Shown here in pieces: positions 21,350 to 33,200 of a stretch of DNA of 64,000 nucleotides. The notes under the pieces are model-generated. The model ran no database searches. It saw nothing but the letters and a program-made list of their open reading frames with translations, and was not told where the DNA came from. Made by a program: the position numbers and the translations under genes. Origin of the DNA: Muricea muricata (taxonomy: Eukaryota > Cnidaria > Anthozoa > Malacalcyonacea > Plexauridae); assembly GCA_963855995.1 (NCBI GenBank), contig OY979717.1, positions 65,977,855 to 66,041,854 of the forward strand. Direction: 5' to 3'. Each line of letters starts with the position of its first letter. Positions within the stretch are counted from its first letter, which is position 1.

Positions 21350-21850
21350 TGTCACATCCTATGCTGCACTGATTCTAAACTGAAAATGCTCTGTAATAGA
21401 GCCTTGCCAGGGGTGGCCAATCCCTGACGAAACCTGACCAAGATAACAACACTTGGACAGTCCTCAGGCCCCAACCTGTCCAGGGAGCATAAAAACTCCA
21501 ATGAACAGTCCTTAACCTGACCAAGGGGCGCTAGGCCCCTATGGACAGTCCTCAGGTAGATATTGTATATATGTGACGTATTGAGTCTATGGGGCTGAAG
21601 TTGACATTTTAGAGACTTCATCCCCACAAATGCACAAATGTGCATTCCCCATAGACGAATGGACCCAACTCCCACAACAGCTGTAGTCATATAGAAGACA
21701 GCTTTTGCCAGGAAATGGTAAGACTTGCTGTTTAGGCATTACCATTGGTTTTATTACGGCTGGATCATCAGGGTGGCCAGGAAAAACCTGGTCTTACAGG
21801 AAACCTGGATGGGGCCAGACAAATACCAGCAGCTTCTCCACAAAGCTTCT
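21350..21850. repeat. Unclassified repeat block with internal repeats
   Basis: GC content is higher than in the surroundings. Short units recur: ACCTGACCAAG, GGACAGTCCTCAGG, and CCAGGAAA/CAGGGTGGCCA motifs. ORFs across it have no recognisable product. Confidence 0.4.
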
Positions 21851-22817
21851 ATAGTACAACTAAATGATTAAACCATTGGTAATACGGAAAACAGAGCTGA
21901 CCATTCTAACCATTTTGAAATATTTGTTCATCGCTATTTAATCAGTTCCGCATGCTTTCAGCATGCAGTTCAGCATATATATATGTATATACATATATAT
22001 TTGTTTATTTGTTTATTCCGTTTTAATCACGTTCACACGACTGCATGTGAGTTGTGTTTTTTGGCAAGAATAAAAATAACTTGGCATATTAAAAACATTT
22101 TTTTTTGCCCTTGTCTTCATTTTCAATATTTTTGGAAACTTTTGTCGTTAATTTTTACAAATCAACTGCGCTTTAATCGATATATTGAATCTTATACTTT
22201 GAAATTCCGAGCGGCGAACGCAGACTGACAGCTAGCTATGCTTAACTCACTGTGCAAGCCGCTATGCTTCACGAGTCACTATAGTGTTTGATTATGCGAC
22301 TCAAGCAGAAACCAATTTGAAACAAATAAACTGTGTCAAAATTTAGCTCTAATAAGATGCCGAATGCCGCTAGAAATAATGTTAATTTATTTTGAAGCAA
22401 AGATTGAAATTTAAGTACAGTTTGAAGAAATAGATTGTCACTTGTGTAAGCAGAATATTTTTTTTTTCACTGGTCGTAATACCGGGATAGAATTTCTTGA
22501 TATGTGTCAAATACAGATCTTGTGCTCAGTATTTCTCAAGGTATCTCATGTGGGAAAGCAATCATATTTGTATCGCATGTCTAAAACCGTGTTAAAATAG
22601 ATTCAGCTGATTAGATCAGGTAAGATTACACATTAATAATCTCTCTTGGCAAGCCTTATTTATGCCCGTGTCCTACCACAAATGCATTGTGTGCATTTTG
22701 ATTAGATTTTAAACGAAATATGCAATACAAATTTTGGAATGCCCGGAATACTTACGATACCATACACAGCTAGCGCGCATCATGATAAATGTAATATCTG
22801 GTGCGACACTCAACTAG

Positions 22818-23317
22818 GTGCCACAATCCTCTTCAGATCAACGTTGGTGTTGTTGTAATATCTGCTGTACCATACTCGCTAGAGCGCAGGGAAGAAACCA
22901 CGTTAACAGCAAGTATGCATGCTTGAAACGGTGTTGGCGACACTATACAAGTTCGTTCTTCTACAGACTGAGACGCGACGCTCGACGTTCGGTTTGGTAC
23001 GAGGAACAGTTGATCATATCTTATTTGCGCCAAGTGGTCCTCGGTAAATAACGTAGATTGTGGGGTTTCACGTTCAGGAGATGTCGACGTAGGCAGCAAA
23101 TTTGCGTTGCCTGTGGCATCTACCGTTGGCCTCGAAGACGAAGTGGTTGCGTGCTGTTCTGGCCAAGAGATTGAAGCATTCTTTTGTCCATGGTTAGGTA
23201 GCCTCTCTCAGTACACTGGCGTTGTAAACTCTCCGTATCACTATTGGCCGCCGTTGATTGAGATCGATTACTGCGGTTAGAAATCCCTTTGACGTTTTTA
23301 CGACGAACAGGAGGCAT
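22818..23317 (-). mobile_element. DIRS-like gag N-terminal fragment
   Basis: Minus-strand frame from 23317 begins MPPVRRKNVKGISNRSNRSQ, then a SAP-like piece (ERGYLTMDKRMLQSL). A second frame (23099-22833) adds TEDHLAQIRYD. Such MPPxRR...SAP-like starts are familiar from cnidarian DIRS-like or related retroelements. Stops separate the frames. The family call is inferred. Confidence 0.4.
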
Positions 23318-23580
23318 TTCGATGAATCATTTTCTTAAACAAGTTTACTGCACGAGTGCTATAAATTTTACAAACTTGCAAGGGTATTTTTTCCATATCA
23401 CTACTTTAGCATTTCCAAACCAAACTTTGCTGTAGTAATAGACTTCAATAAATTGACCATTAAATGTCACCATATTTAAAAACTAGGGACTGGTTGTACG
23501 AAAGGTGTTTAGCTAGCACTTTATCCATCGTATTGTGTTTTTTACAATTGCCGCAGAAAGACATAAAATCAGAAATGGCA

Positions 23581-23675
23581 TCAGTAGTATTGAACTCGCA
23601 AGAAATAAAAAATGACTTTAACTTGCAAATGGTGAATTAAGTTCATTTTTTGCGAGTTCAATATTACTGACGAGC
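23581..23675. repeat. Hairpin / very short MITE
   Basis: TCAGTAGTATTGAACTCGCA and the inverted TGCGAGTTCAATATTACTGA face each other across about 55 bp. A compact foldback with no coding potential. Confidence 0.75.
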
Positions 23676-24479
23676 AATTATAATATGGGTTTCAACGGTT
23701 ACTGAACATGTGTAGAAATTTTGAGAATATCCCAATCTGGTGGATAGCACTTTTCACCTTTCGCAGATTCGAGTTCTGAGAACTGAAAAACTTAATTTTG
23801 TAACCAGATGTTTTCTTCGTTGATTTTCGGTAAGTATATTTAATTCCATGCTGCTGTCGTGGATCATTACCACCAATGTGGAATATAATTCAAACCATTT
23901 AAGCTGGCTGTCTTTTGGACCATTGTACTCGCAAAATAAGATTTGTCAGTCATCTTCCTTTTAAACGGGGAACGAAACATTGTCAGAGTTTTATAATAGA
24001 TCACAGTCAGATGTCAAGTCAGCAAACGAAAAACGACGTATTAATATAAATGATTGTTATTTTAGAAACGAGTAACCTCAAAAACTATTAAAAACTATTA
24101 TCCAGATTTTTTACAAAATCTTGGCGAACAATTCTTTCAGCAATTAATTTAGATATTTTGCCTTTTGCTGTTTCTTTATTATGATTGTTCGCCTGCTGCC
24201 ACATTTTTCCACGTGCCATATTGCTCGAACAATCACGAAACTACTACAGTGGACCACCTCTTTTATTTGACTTGTGTTTTTATTTAGACTTAATCCCTCA
24301 TTTTCATGCGCTAAAATGGTCTCCTAACTCACCATTTTGACTGAAACCAGCCTTGAACTTCTAATACAACCTCACGACTAGCATAATTCTATTGCGCGCG
24401 GTATTAATTAATGCGCCGAGCATGACGTCATCAATTGACAACAAAAGCCTAGAAGATCCAGGGGAGAGCGTTCATTTTA

Positions 24480-24897
24480 ATGGCAGAACTGAAACAAAAA
24501 GTATCATTTGAAGAAATTGCAGAATTTCGCTCAAAATTTGACAAATATGTCTTGCCCGATTCGGAGAAAATAAATGTCGAAAGCTTTGATGACCTAATCA
24601 AGGAATGCGATGAACAAATACCACAATTTAAGTTGCGGAAAGTAGTTTGTGATCGCCGAGCAGCCGGAGAAAGCGATGAGTTAGACTTTGGCGAGTTTCT
24701 TGATATTTTCAGTAAATTAAGCACGAAAACAATTGGCGCACGTTTCAAACAAGCAGTGGAGAAAAGAGAAAATATCAATACTGTGTCGACGTCGTCCGCT
24801 TCAGCGCAAGGAACAAAACACTCATTTCTTGATGCAGAAAAAGAAATGTTTTCATCGTGGATAAACACATGCTTGAAAAACGACGCATCTTTAAAAG
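24480..24897 (+). CDS. Plastin exon 1: EF-hand region and start of CH1
   Basis: ATG at 24480 begins [16 protein letters not shown], the expected plastin N-terminus. The exon ends in phase 1 at AAAAG|GTTAGT. It codes for the two degenerate EF-hands, the QGTKHSF linker typical of plastins and the first helix of CH1. Confidence 0.93.
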
Positions 24898-27800
24898 GTT
24901 AGTTAAAAATTAGATTTCATTTTTGCGTAGGTCTGTACTGCAAAATATTACAAATGACGTCATGGCGTGCAAAGAACAAAAAGCATTGATCTGAATAATA
25001 CTGGATCACGCATACATATGCCTCAAGTGAAGCCAGCAGAAATGACGAATTTGGAGTACCAAGATGGCGGACAATCAGCATTTTCAATAGATAAATAAAC
25101 TTCCCTATTTTAAGGAAATTTACGGAAATTGAAAACGCTGCTTAAAAGATTACTCTTACACCCGCAAAGAACACTGGACCTGGAGTACCAAGATGGCGGC
25201 GATGACTTCAAAATTTTATTATGTATGCGTGATCCAGTATTATCCAGATCAATGACAAAAAGGTAGGGCAAGAGTGTGCCATAACTTTTTGTTCTTCGCA
25301 CGTGATGACGTCTTCTGTGCTCTTTTACAGTACAGAAGTACAAAAAATGAGATCCGTTTTTTTTTGCACATTAAAAAAGTTTAAATAAACGAAGAAAAAT
25401 CCCGCGAAAACATTTTCCTCAAGTACATCGCGCCATTTGGTGACGTTATCAGTGCGTGTGCATTATAACACACAGCTCTCGACCAATGAAAACTCAGAAT
25501 GTACTCTCATTATTCTAAGTATTGTTATATGCATGCAAGTGATGTCTGCTGATGGGTGTTAATTGAAGCAAAATTATTTTGAAAACTTATAAGAACAGCC
25601 CAAAGCTAAGCATGAGTCCGTGAACAAGTACAAAGCTTGTTGTTCCTGGTTATAAAGTCTTATATGAAGCTTTGTGAAAGAATGATAAAACAATTATTGA
25701 ACTTTGTTCGCGCAAAATATCGTGATTTGTCGTTGGCTTGCAGCTCAAATATTTGCCTCTACCTTGGACATCAGCAAATAATTGATCTTCTGGCCACCGA
25801 AAAATTCACGATATTTTGCCGACCTCGTCCAATAATTGATAATTATCGTTTCCCCTGGATAACTGGTTTTCTGGTGTCAGGAAATACAGCTATTTCTATT
25901 AACGTCGTCCCAATGTAAAGCGAAAACGTCGAATGCAAGCTCGAAAGGCTTGTTGGGAATCGCTAATAAATCAATGAGATTTAGCGATTTCCATGGGGAT
26001 TTATTAGCGATAGACTTTTCTTCATTGCTCTAAGGCAACCATAGCTGTATACAAGGATATAGAACCTATAGAGCGTGTTCAACTGACGTCATGGCCGCCA
26101 TGTTGGTGTACCAGGACAAAAGAATTTCAGATGCATTCTTTTGAAGGGTACATCAATATGGTCGCCAATTTCTTCGTTTTAGTCGCCAGGGATTGAGCAA
26201 ACGCTCTATAGCTGTATACAAGAAGGTTACTGCATGCACGGGAAGAATTTACTCACCAACATAAAAAAATAATTATGTTACATCAAATGATACACATTGC
26301 TGAAAGTAGCGGGTTCGCTGATCTTTCTACAGGAAAAGGGTGGTTGGGATTGAGAAAAAGATCACAAATCGTTAGAAACTCTAACTGCAGTTCCGCTACT
26401 TCGTGGCACGACATTTGTTTTCTCAACAACCATACGCCTTTTTTAAGATTATTTACCAATCGACGCTAAAAAACCGGATGCAATTTTTGCTGCTTTAAAA
26501 GACGGGATTGTCTTGTGCAAATTCATCAACTGGGCAGTTGCAAATACGATTGATGAACGGGTCATGAACACGAAAAAGTTGACAGTTTATACGATTCATG
26601 AAAATCAAACTTTGGTTTTGAATTCTGCCATGGCAATTGGATGTAATATCGTGAATATCGGAGCTGAAGATTTGATCGAAGGCAAACCACATCTTGTTCT
26701 TGGCTTGCTATGGCAAATTATAAGGGTAAGAGAAAATACAATATTTGTTATTAACCCTACGAATATGAAGAGCAAAGAATAACTTAATTATTATTATATA
26801 ATGGAAGTGTCAATTATTCCTACTTCTTATTGTTCAAAAACGTATCACGTGATAGTAGGGCATAGTCACAGGAAAAGCACTACAAATTATTTCATTATGT
26901 ACATTTAGTTATAATATTTTTGCAACACAACTAATAAAAAAAAACTTTTGCTCTGTTAGCTCTGTTAGTAATATTATACCTTAACTTCGAATTGTCCAGT
27001 CAGACAGTTTGGTAAGTCAATTAATCCTCGAATTTCGCTCACGCCATTAAATAAGAGTGGAATATGCAGCTCCAGCGTTGAATGCGAGTTCGTGTACCCG
27101 CGCGCGGATCTTTTACGCATTAACTAAATTAAGTCTGTCAATAATTGCAAAGATTGCCGACTCTTATAAATAAACGAATAAAGATGGTTTTCAATAAAGA
27201 CTGTTTGAAATAAAGATGGTTTTAAATAAACGCCAGTTTTGTTACAAGAACGGTGTCCTTGCAATTTTTTAGCCAATTGTGATCAGAATGTTAGCTGTAC
27301 AAAGAAATGCGTTCACTCTGTATAGATATTGTTTCTGTACATTATATAATTTATATACCATTCGCTCGGGTGACTCGACGGATTATCGCCACTTCGGATG
27401 AATATAAATGATACTGTCCACAGCTCAAGGACGTTGCCAGAGAAAACCATCTATCCCTAACTATCACGTTGCATATTTTACGGTTCGTCTAGATCGGCTT
27501 GTTCAATAGAATTAATATCAAACACTGTCCTGGTATCTCTGCGTTGCTGGAAGGCGACGAAAGCATTGCTGACGTCAACAAACTGTCACCAGAAGAGATT
27601 TTGTTGCGCTGGGTGAATTATCACATCCGAGAGACGGGATACAGCAAAATAGTGAAGAATTTCACAGAAGATATCAAGGATTCAGTAGTCTACAGCATTG
27701 TCATGAAGCAGGTTTGTTTCACACACATACATACAAAACTAAGTTTAGTTTCCATTTGGTCGGTTAACTGCTGTAGCAAAGTCACTCTTGACAGTGTGAT

Positions 27801-30032
27801 ACAGCCTAGATCTACCTTTTCTTTTGTGGGCTGTATTCCAGTGAGTCATATTAACTGTTGATCCGCGTACGTACTCTATCACATCGGTTACTTCGAGGTA
27901 TTGACAACACTCACGACTAAATGGAAACTAGGTTTTAACTATTCGCTTAAAATTCAGTAATATAATTTCTCTAAATATAGTTTTCGTTAAAAAATTTCAG
28001 ACAGCTATAAAGTTTGTGTATCCTTTTGTACTTTAATATGCCAACGGAAATTTTGTACTGAAATGTGCCAACCGAAATACAGGTTGAAACGTACACAGAC
28101 AAAATATTATAGTAGTTCTATTCATATTTTCCTTGCAAATCACGTTTAACTTTTCTATATTTCAATAAAATCAGATTGCTCCACCGACAGTGAACCTAGA
28201 TGAGCCTCATATAACGGAATCAGACATGACAAAGAGAGCTGAAAAAGTTCTGGAGAACGCCAAAAAACTGGATTGTGATTCTTTTGTTCGTCCAAATGAC
28301 ATTGTCCAGGGCAATCCAAAGTTAAATCTTGCCTTCACGTGTCATCTCTTTAACTCTCATCCATCTTTGGTGTGTGATGAAGGCGAAATGTTTGATATTG
28401 AAGAGACAAGGGAAGAAAAGACGTTACGAAACTGGATCAACAGTCTTGGTGTAAAACCTCGAGTTCATCATCTTTTTTCTGATTTGTCTGATGGTATTGC
28501 TTTGGCTCAGTTATTTGAGCAGGTATGGAATATGCGAGGAAAGATTCATAAATGAGCACGCACATGTTTGACAACTACATCAGTGTGATTTTCACCACAA
28601 AATAACGTATTACGGGAAACATTTTTTCGGCGTTTTATCGGCGAGCAAGCTAAAAACCTGAACTAATCTATTTCTTGAACTATCCAGGACAACTTCGTTT
28701 TTAGAATTTCTGTAAACAAGGCAAATCAGACGTCGCATTTGGCATATGTCGAGTACAATCCGCAGTAGATTCGGCGAGGTACATGAAAAAATTGGACTGG
28801 TGTTTCATATACGTAGAATCTTGAATCTACATATTCAATTAGGTTCGGGTTTAACATGGAATAATGTTTTCTTAGACACTCTTTGAGAATGCAACGACGT
28901 TTGAATTTGTAAATAACAAAATTATACATTAAGGGAACATTAGTCTGCGCACAGACCCATTTCTTGTTCCTTAATCTGCCTTTCAGACCGTGTTCACTTC
29001 CCCTTCCAGGGGGGAGTGAAAATAGACTGAAAGGTAGACTAAGAAACAAACGGTTACATAACCATGTAAAACATATTACTAACAACATGAGCTAAACGAA
29101 ACATCTTTTCCGAAATTCTATCCTATCCTATGCATCTAGAAATTGATATGCCCTCAAATCCCTCTGAGGCCTGATGCCGTCACTGGGCCTAAAGTACCGA
29201 ATTACTAGTATAAAGTCTTGCGGGCATGTGTAGCTAAACTTCAAGTCACATATCTATATATACTGTATTCTTGGCCTATGACTGTACATCATAACGAAAT
29301 TATCCAAAACCTTGGGTAGGAGGATCGACAACATTGGGGTATACATCCACATGAACATACTAGAAAGGTGTACGTAGGTAAAACTTCCATGAAATATTAT
29401 CATGCGTTGAAGTAATTTCCAATAATTTTTGTTTTGCCCAGATCAAACCAGGCGTTGTAAAATGGAAATCTATGACGATGCCCCCGTTTCCGAAACTCTC
29501 CGGGAAAATGAAAAAATTGGAAAACTGTAATTACGTTGTCACGGTGGCAGATGAACTAAAGTTATCGGTTGTGGGAATCGGTGGCCAAGATATTTATGAA
29601 GGCAACAAGAAATTGATTCTTGGTCTTGTTAGTCAAGCAATGCATTTTTACACCTTGTCTCTGTTGCAGTCTATTGCTGGTTCTGATAAGCCTGTTAAAG
29701 ATGATCAAATTATCACTTGGATCAATGAAAAACTTCAACAACAGGAGAAATCATCAAAAATTGTCAACTTCAAGGATCCTACAATCTGTACTTCACAAGC
29801 AATCATTGATCTCATCGACAGCATTAAACCAAAATCTGTCTATTACCCGGCAGTGCAAACCACCGACACAGATGAAGCGAAATTTTCTAATGCAAAGTTT
29901 GCCATCTCGATGGCTCGAAAAGTTGGTGCCCGCATTTACGCACTTCCCGAAGATATTGTTGAAGTCAACCCGAAAATGGTTATGACAATATTTGCCTGTC
30001 TCATGGCAAGTGGACTGAAATGCGAATCATAA
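24480..30032 (+). CDS. Plastin/fimbrin, actin-bundling protein (5 exons)
   Basis: Exons: 24480-24897, 26448-26725, 27493-27711, 28175-28522, 29442-30032; phases 1,0,0,0; 1854 nt, 617 residues, matching the usual 620-630 of animal plastins. Plastin cross-links actin filaments in the cytoplasm through two tandem actin-binding domains. Seen here: an N-terminal EF-hand pair (about 10-90), then CH1 (about 120-232, with [11 protein letters not shown] and [14 protein letters not shown]), CH2 (about 263-370, [14 protein letters not shown]), CH3 (about 384-495, [15 protein letters not shown]) and CH4 (about 507-612, ending [18 protein letters not shown]). All four CH domains look intact. Both EF-hand loops lack key acidic ligands. 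Intron 1 carries MITEs. Introns 2-4 hold no recognisable element. Confidence 0.95.
24912..25355. mobile_element. MITE in plastin intron 1, same family as 10917-11025
   Basis: Arms at about 24912-25015 and 25210-25355 are imperfect inverted copies sharing GAAGAACAAAAAG-type and ATAATACTGGATCACGCATA motifs. The ends resemble AGATTTCATTTTTGC. Two CCAAGATGGCGG motifs lie inside. It begins 14 bases after the exon 1 donor. Confidence 0.65.
26066..26212. mobile_element. MITE in plastin intron 1 (CTATAGAGCGT ends)
   Basis: Left end CTATAGAGCGTGTTCAA and right end TTGAGCAAACGCTCTATAG are inverted copies. Inside is TGACGTCATGGCCGCCATGTTGG. About 147 bp with no ORF. Confidence 0.65.
26448..26725 (+). 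CDS. Plastin exon 2: rest of CH1
   Basis: Begins after TTTTTTAAG and restores the frame as an Asp codon, giving [11 protein letters not shown], the plastin LLPID motif. Ends in phase 0 at AGG|GTAAGA after GLLWQIIR. Confidence 0.92.
27493..27711 (+). CDS. Plastin exon 3: start of CH2
   Basis: Begins after TCTAG with IGLFNRINI, the sequence that follows LLWQII in plastins. Contains LLEGDES and [14 protein letters not shown]. Ends in phase 0 at CAG|GTTTGT. Confidence 0.93.
28175..28522 (+). CDS. Plastin exon 4: end of CH2 and start of CH3
   Basis: Begins after AATCAG with IAPPTVNLD. Contains [14 protein letters not shown] (CH2) and [16 protein letters not shown] (CH3). Ends in phase 0 at CAG|GTATGG. 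Confidence 0.93.
29442..30032 (+). CDS. Plastin exon 5: end of CH3, CH4 and stop
   Basis: Begins after TTTTGCCCAG with IKPGVVKW. Contains [18 protein letters not shown] (CH3) and [27 protein letters not shown] (CH4). The stop codon TAA ends at 30032. Confidence 0.95.
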   Translation: MKPGVVKWKSMTMPPFPKLSGKMKKLENCNYVVTVADELKLSVVGIGGQDIYEGNKKLILGLVSQAMHFYTLSLLQSIAGSDKPVKDDQIITWINEKLQQQEKSSKIVNFKDPTICTSQAIIDLIDSIKPKSVYYPAVQTTDTDEAKFSNAKFAISMARKVGARIYALPEDIVEVNPKMVMTIFACLMASGLKCES

Positions 30033-30225
30033 TATGTGTGTTTCAAACTGTTCCAACAAACTCCTTGGAAACTACTTGCTTCAAATGCGGTTCAATATAT
30101 ACATGCAGATGTAAGACCAAAATTTCAACAGGAATATATTCATCTCCGATTTCCTGTATGATTTAATAGCGACTATTGCTGGAATACCAAAGAGATAACA
30201 ACAAACATTGTAACTTTTCCATTGA

Positions 30226-30231
30226 AATAAA
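30226..30231 (+). promoter_or_regulatory. Polyadenylation signal of plastin gene
   Basis: A canonical AATAAA lies 194 nt after the plastin stop codon, the first such hexamer downstream in the right orientation. Cleavage would fall about 15-25 nt later. Confidence 0.6.
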
Positions 30232-33200
30232 AAAGTAAAGCATACATTACGAGTCTTCTTTAGATATTATACGCCACTGTATACCAATGCGTCAAACTCA
30301 TCGTCAAAGGAAAGGTTTATTCATTTTGATCAACTTAGATTACAGATTAACAAACAACAAGGCCAATGTGGTACTAAAATCACGCAGCAATCAAAACAAC
30401 ACTTGATTAAAAAGTATATAAATATGAGCAAACATTCCCAGAACATCGACGTTATTGGAGCGAAAGGCTCTCACAAAGGAAGATGTATAGTAATTTCTTG
30501 AAGACAGGGCTCCGATCAAATCGATAGAAGACATTTTTACAGTTATATTTCTCAGGAAACTCTATTACCACGAAATTTTACCATACCATTCCTCGATATC
30601 TGATAATTCTACGCAGCATTCTGAGCTTAGACAATTGCATTGGGATTCCTGATTCATATATAGGAGTTGTTTTGGGCATAATCTGACGGGATTACACGCA
30701 AAATAAAATTCATGTATGTATACTGTGAATATACAAATAAAACACACTTCTAGAACAACAAATGCTGCATGCATGCACGCAGTCGTTCTGGGAATATTGT
30801 ACAGGGCACCTCTCCTATAAAAACGACTACACGAGGTCGCCTCAAAGACTGTGTACTGTAGTAATATTGCTACTCATTGCCCTGATATTAAACGGTTAGA
30901 ATATCTTAATAACGTACATCCTGTTTGGTCTTGCTCATGATATTTACGCAATAATATTCTGTCTTGTGAAATACTCTCCTATATGCAACAAATGAATGAG
31001 TATGAGATTTACTACCACCGCGTGCGTGCATGACGAGATGCAGGCTAGGGTTAATCGAAAAAATATAATATTTCTGGAAAGGAAAATAACAATTAAGTTC
31101 ATAAAATATTTGCTTATGCAACATTTCTCAACCACACAAAATTTCGATTGAACAAAAAAATCAGGCTTCACAGGCACATATGCTGTTTATAAACCTAATA
31201 TAATGACTGCTATAAATGTTTCCTGCAAGTTTAGTGACGTGACTATAGACAAAATAATTCAGTAATACTTTAAACCTATTAGCTTGGATGTTACATTTAT
31301 ATCACAGTTCGTTCATTTTCTCACTCTGTCACAATATTGTAATTTCTCCACAATTTAAATCATATCTACACAAAAATTAGGTATCTCATTAACGATAAAA
31401 ATGATATAAATTCATATAAATGTGAAAGCAAATGGTTGAGGATTGATATTCTGATTTGAAACTGTCTTTACACTTTAATACATGCTTCGTCAATATAGTG
31501 CTCAATAAACATTACAGCCTTCGCTTTGAACCTTTCCTACAAATAAAAGTTGATGAAAAAAATAACTGATCATCCAGTTTATCTTGCACAATCAATTCTT
31601 ATATACAACACGCTTCTATATAAAATCTTATGCAGTTAAGGCAAAAATTCTGGGTGAATATGGGAATAAAATATCGTGGAGGCTCCTGGAATAAGAATTG
31701 TCTTAGCTTGTTTTAGCGCATAAATAATATTAGCTGCTGTTGAAATAAAAAACTTAGAATTGCGATGGGAAACCCTAAACAATGTGTATATACACCAACG
31801 AAAGAATAATAATCCATAGATCCACTGACTTAAGTCGACCACTTGTCAAACTAAACGCCAAATCTAAATCCTGACGAACACGGCATATATACCTATACGG
31901 CTATAGCTAATGTATATGCACAGTTGCTCGCAGTGTTCCATGCACCTGCATGTATTCATAGTTATGTTCTCAATGCTGCGTCGGTTAATAGTAACTATAC
32001 GGTTCAAGTGTGTATATCCCACATCATAGTACAAAAATTCAAAAAAAAATTTCTTTTTTATTGTAATAATCATTTGGTCGGGTTCTCATGAGTAATGTAT
32101 GTAAAATGCACTTATTTATATTCGCCAATGATTTGCACTAGCAAGATACACAAGCCTTTAAACGTTTGCTTAGAGCATCACCCTCGTTCCCAGGCTGCTT
32201 CCTTCTCTGAACTGCACGCGCACTTGAGCCGTTTAGATACGAAGTTGGAGCAATATTACTTAATGGGCGTTTTGGGTGAAGTAGCCCATTGCTGATTCGT
32301 TTCCTGATCTACCTAAGAACGGCAAGTTAAAGCAACAATCAAGGCAGTGAATCCCTGCCGTAATTGTGTGCTGTTATTGTCGTTGAAACAGTTGTATGAA
32401 AAGCAATGGAAACTCTGAGTTTTGTTAATGTTTATTCAACACAGACTATGTAGTCAGTATTTTTAGTATACTTTCTTCTCAGCTATTTTGTACATATTAC
32501 CTCCTGCAGAGAAACGAATTTGTTTGCAAAGCGGCAGTATAATATGCCTTAAGAGTGTATATATCATACTCACCGATCATTTACCGCTTATTTATACTTA
32601 AAAATAATATTGCAAGGTACAAAAAGTCGCACCTTGTTAAATCATTGAATATAGTACGATCGATCTAATTGATCAAAATTTTGTATTTAAATACTTGTTG
32701 AAAATAGGTTTATGCACGCGAAATCAAACTATACTAAATTCTAGTCGACATTTACAGTGATAACAAGGATCTTATTGATATAGCTAAAATATATTCGCAC
32801 TTTGATATTGCACAATTTACACGATTGCATCTGTTGTATTGTACACATAACTGGCGCACAATTCCAGTTTATTTAGTCAAACAAACAGAACCGCTTCGCA
32901 AAGTTTGAAAAAGATAATTTTTAAACTTATAGCTATTGTCCCAGAATCGAGGCCAATATTTTTTCATTAAAATCTTTATAGAATATGCGCATGCACACTA
33001 TATAACTTTACCGCACCGAAACAAATTCAAATATCAGGGCTGGTAAAAATTGACATTTTTTGTATCTATAGTTTTGAGTCACAAATTTGTTGTTTCTTTA
33101 TTCATATATGAATTTTTCAATAGTATATGTTTTTCGATTGACTACAATGTCTCGATTGGGTCCAACCAAAAGGACCAACAGAGTATTAGCATTGCTGAAA

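Larger units (their letters stand above)
19746..24479. other. Intergenic region between receptor and plastin genes
   Basis: No intact gene. It holds an unclassified GC-richer repeat block at about 21350-21850, a DIRS-like gag fragment at 22818-23317 and a hairpin at 23581-23675. The last part before 24480 is the presumed plastin promoter. The rest is AT-rich with no feature I can name. Confidence 0.5.

Noticed and set aside
25637..25918. 93-codon ORF in plastin intron 1
   Set aside because: No plastin similarity, and inverted CGCAAAATATCGTGA copies show it is part of a repeat hairpin.
28726..29088. 120-codon antisense ORF in plastin intron 4
   Set aside because: No recognisable domain and no splice pattern; likely chance.
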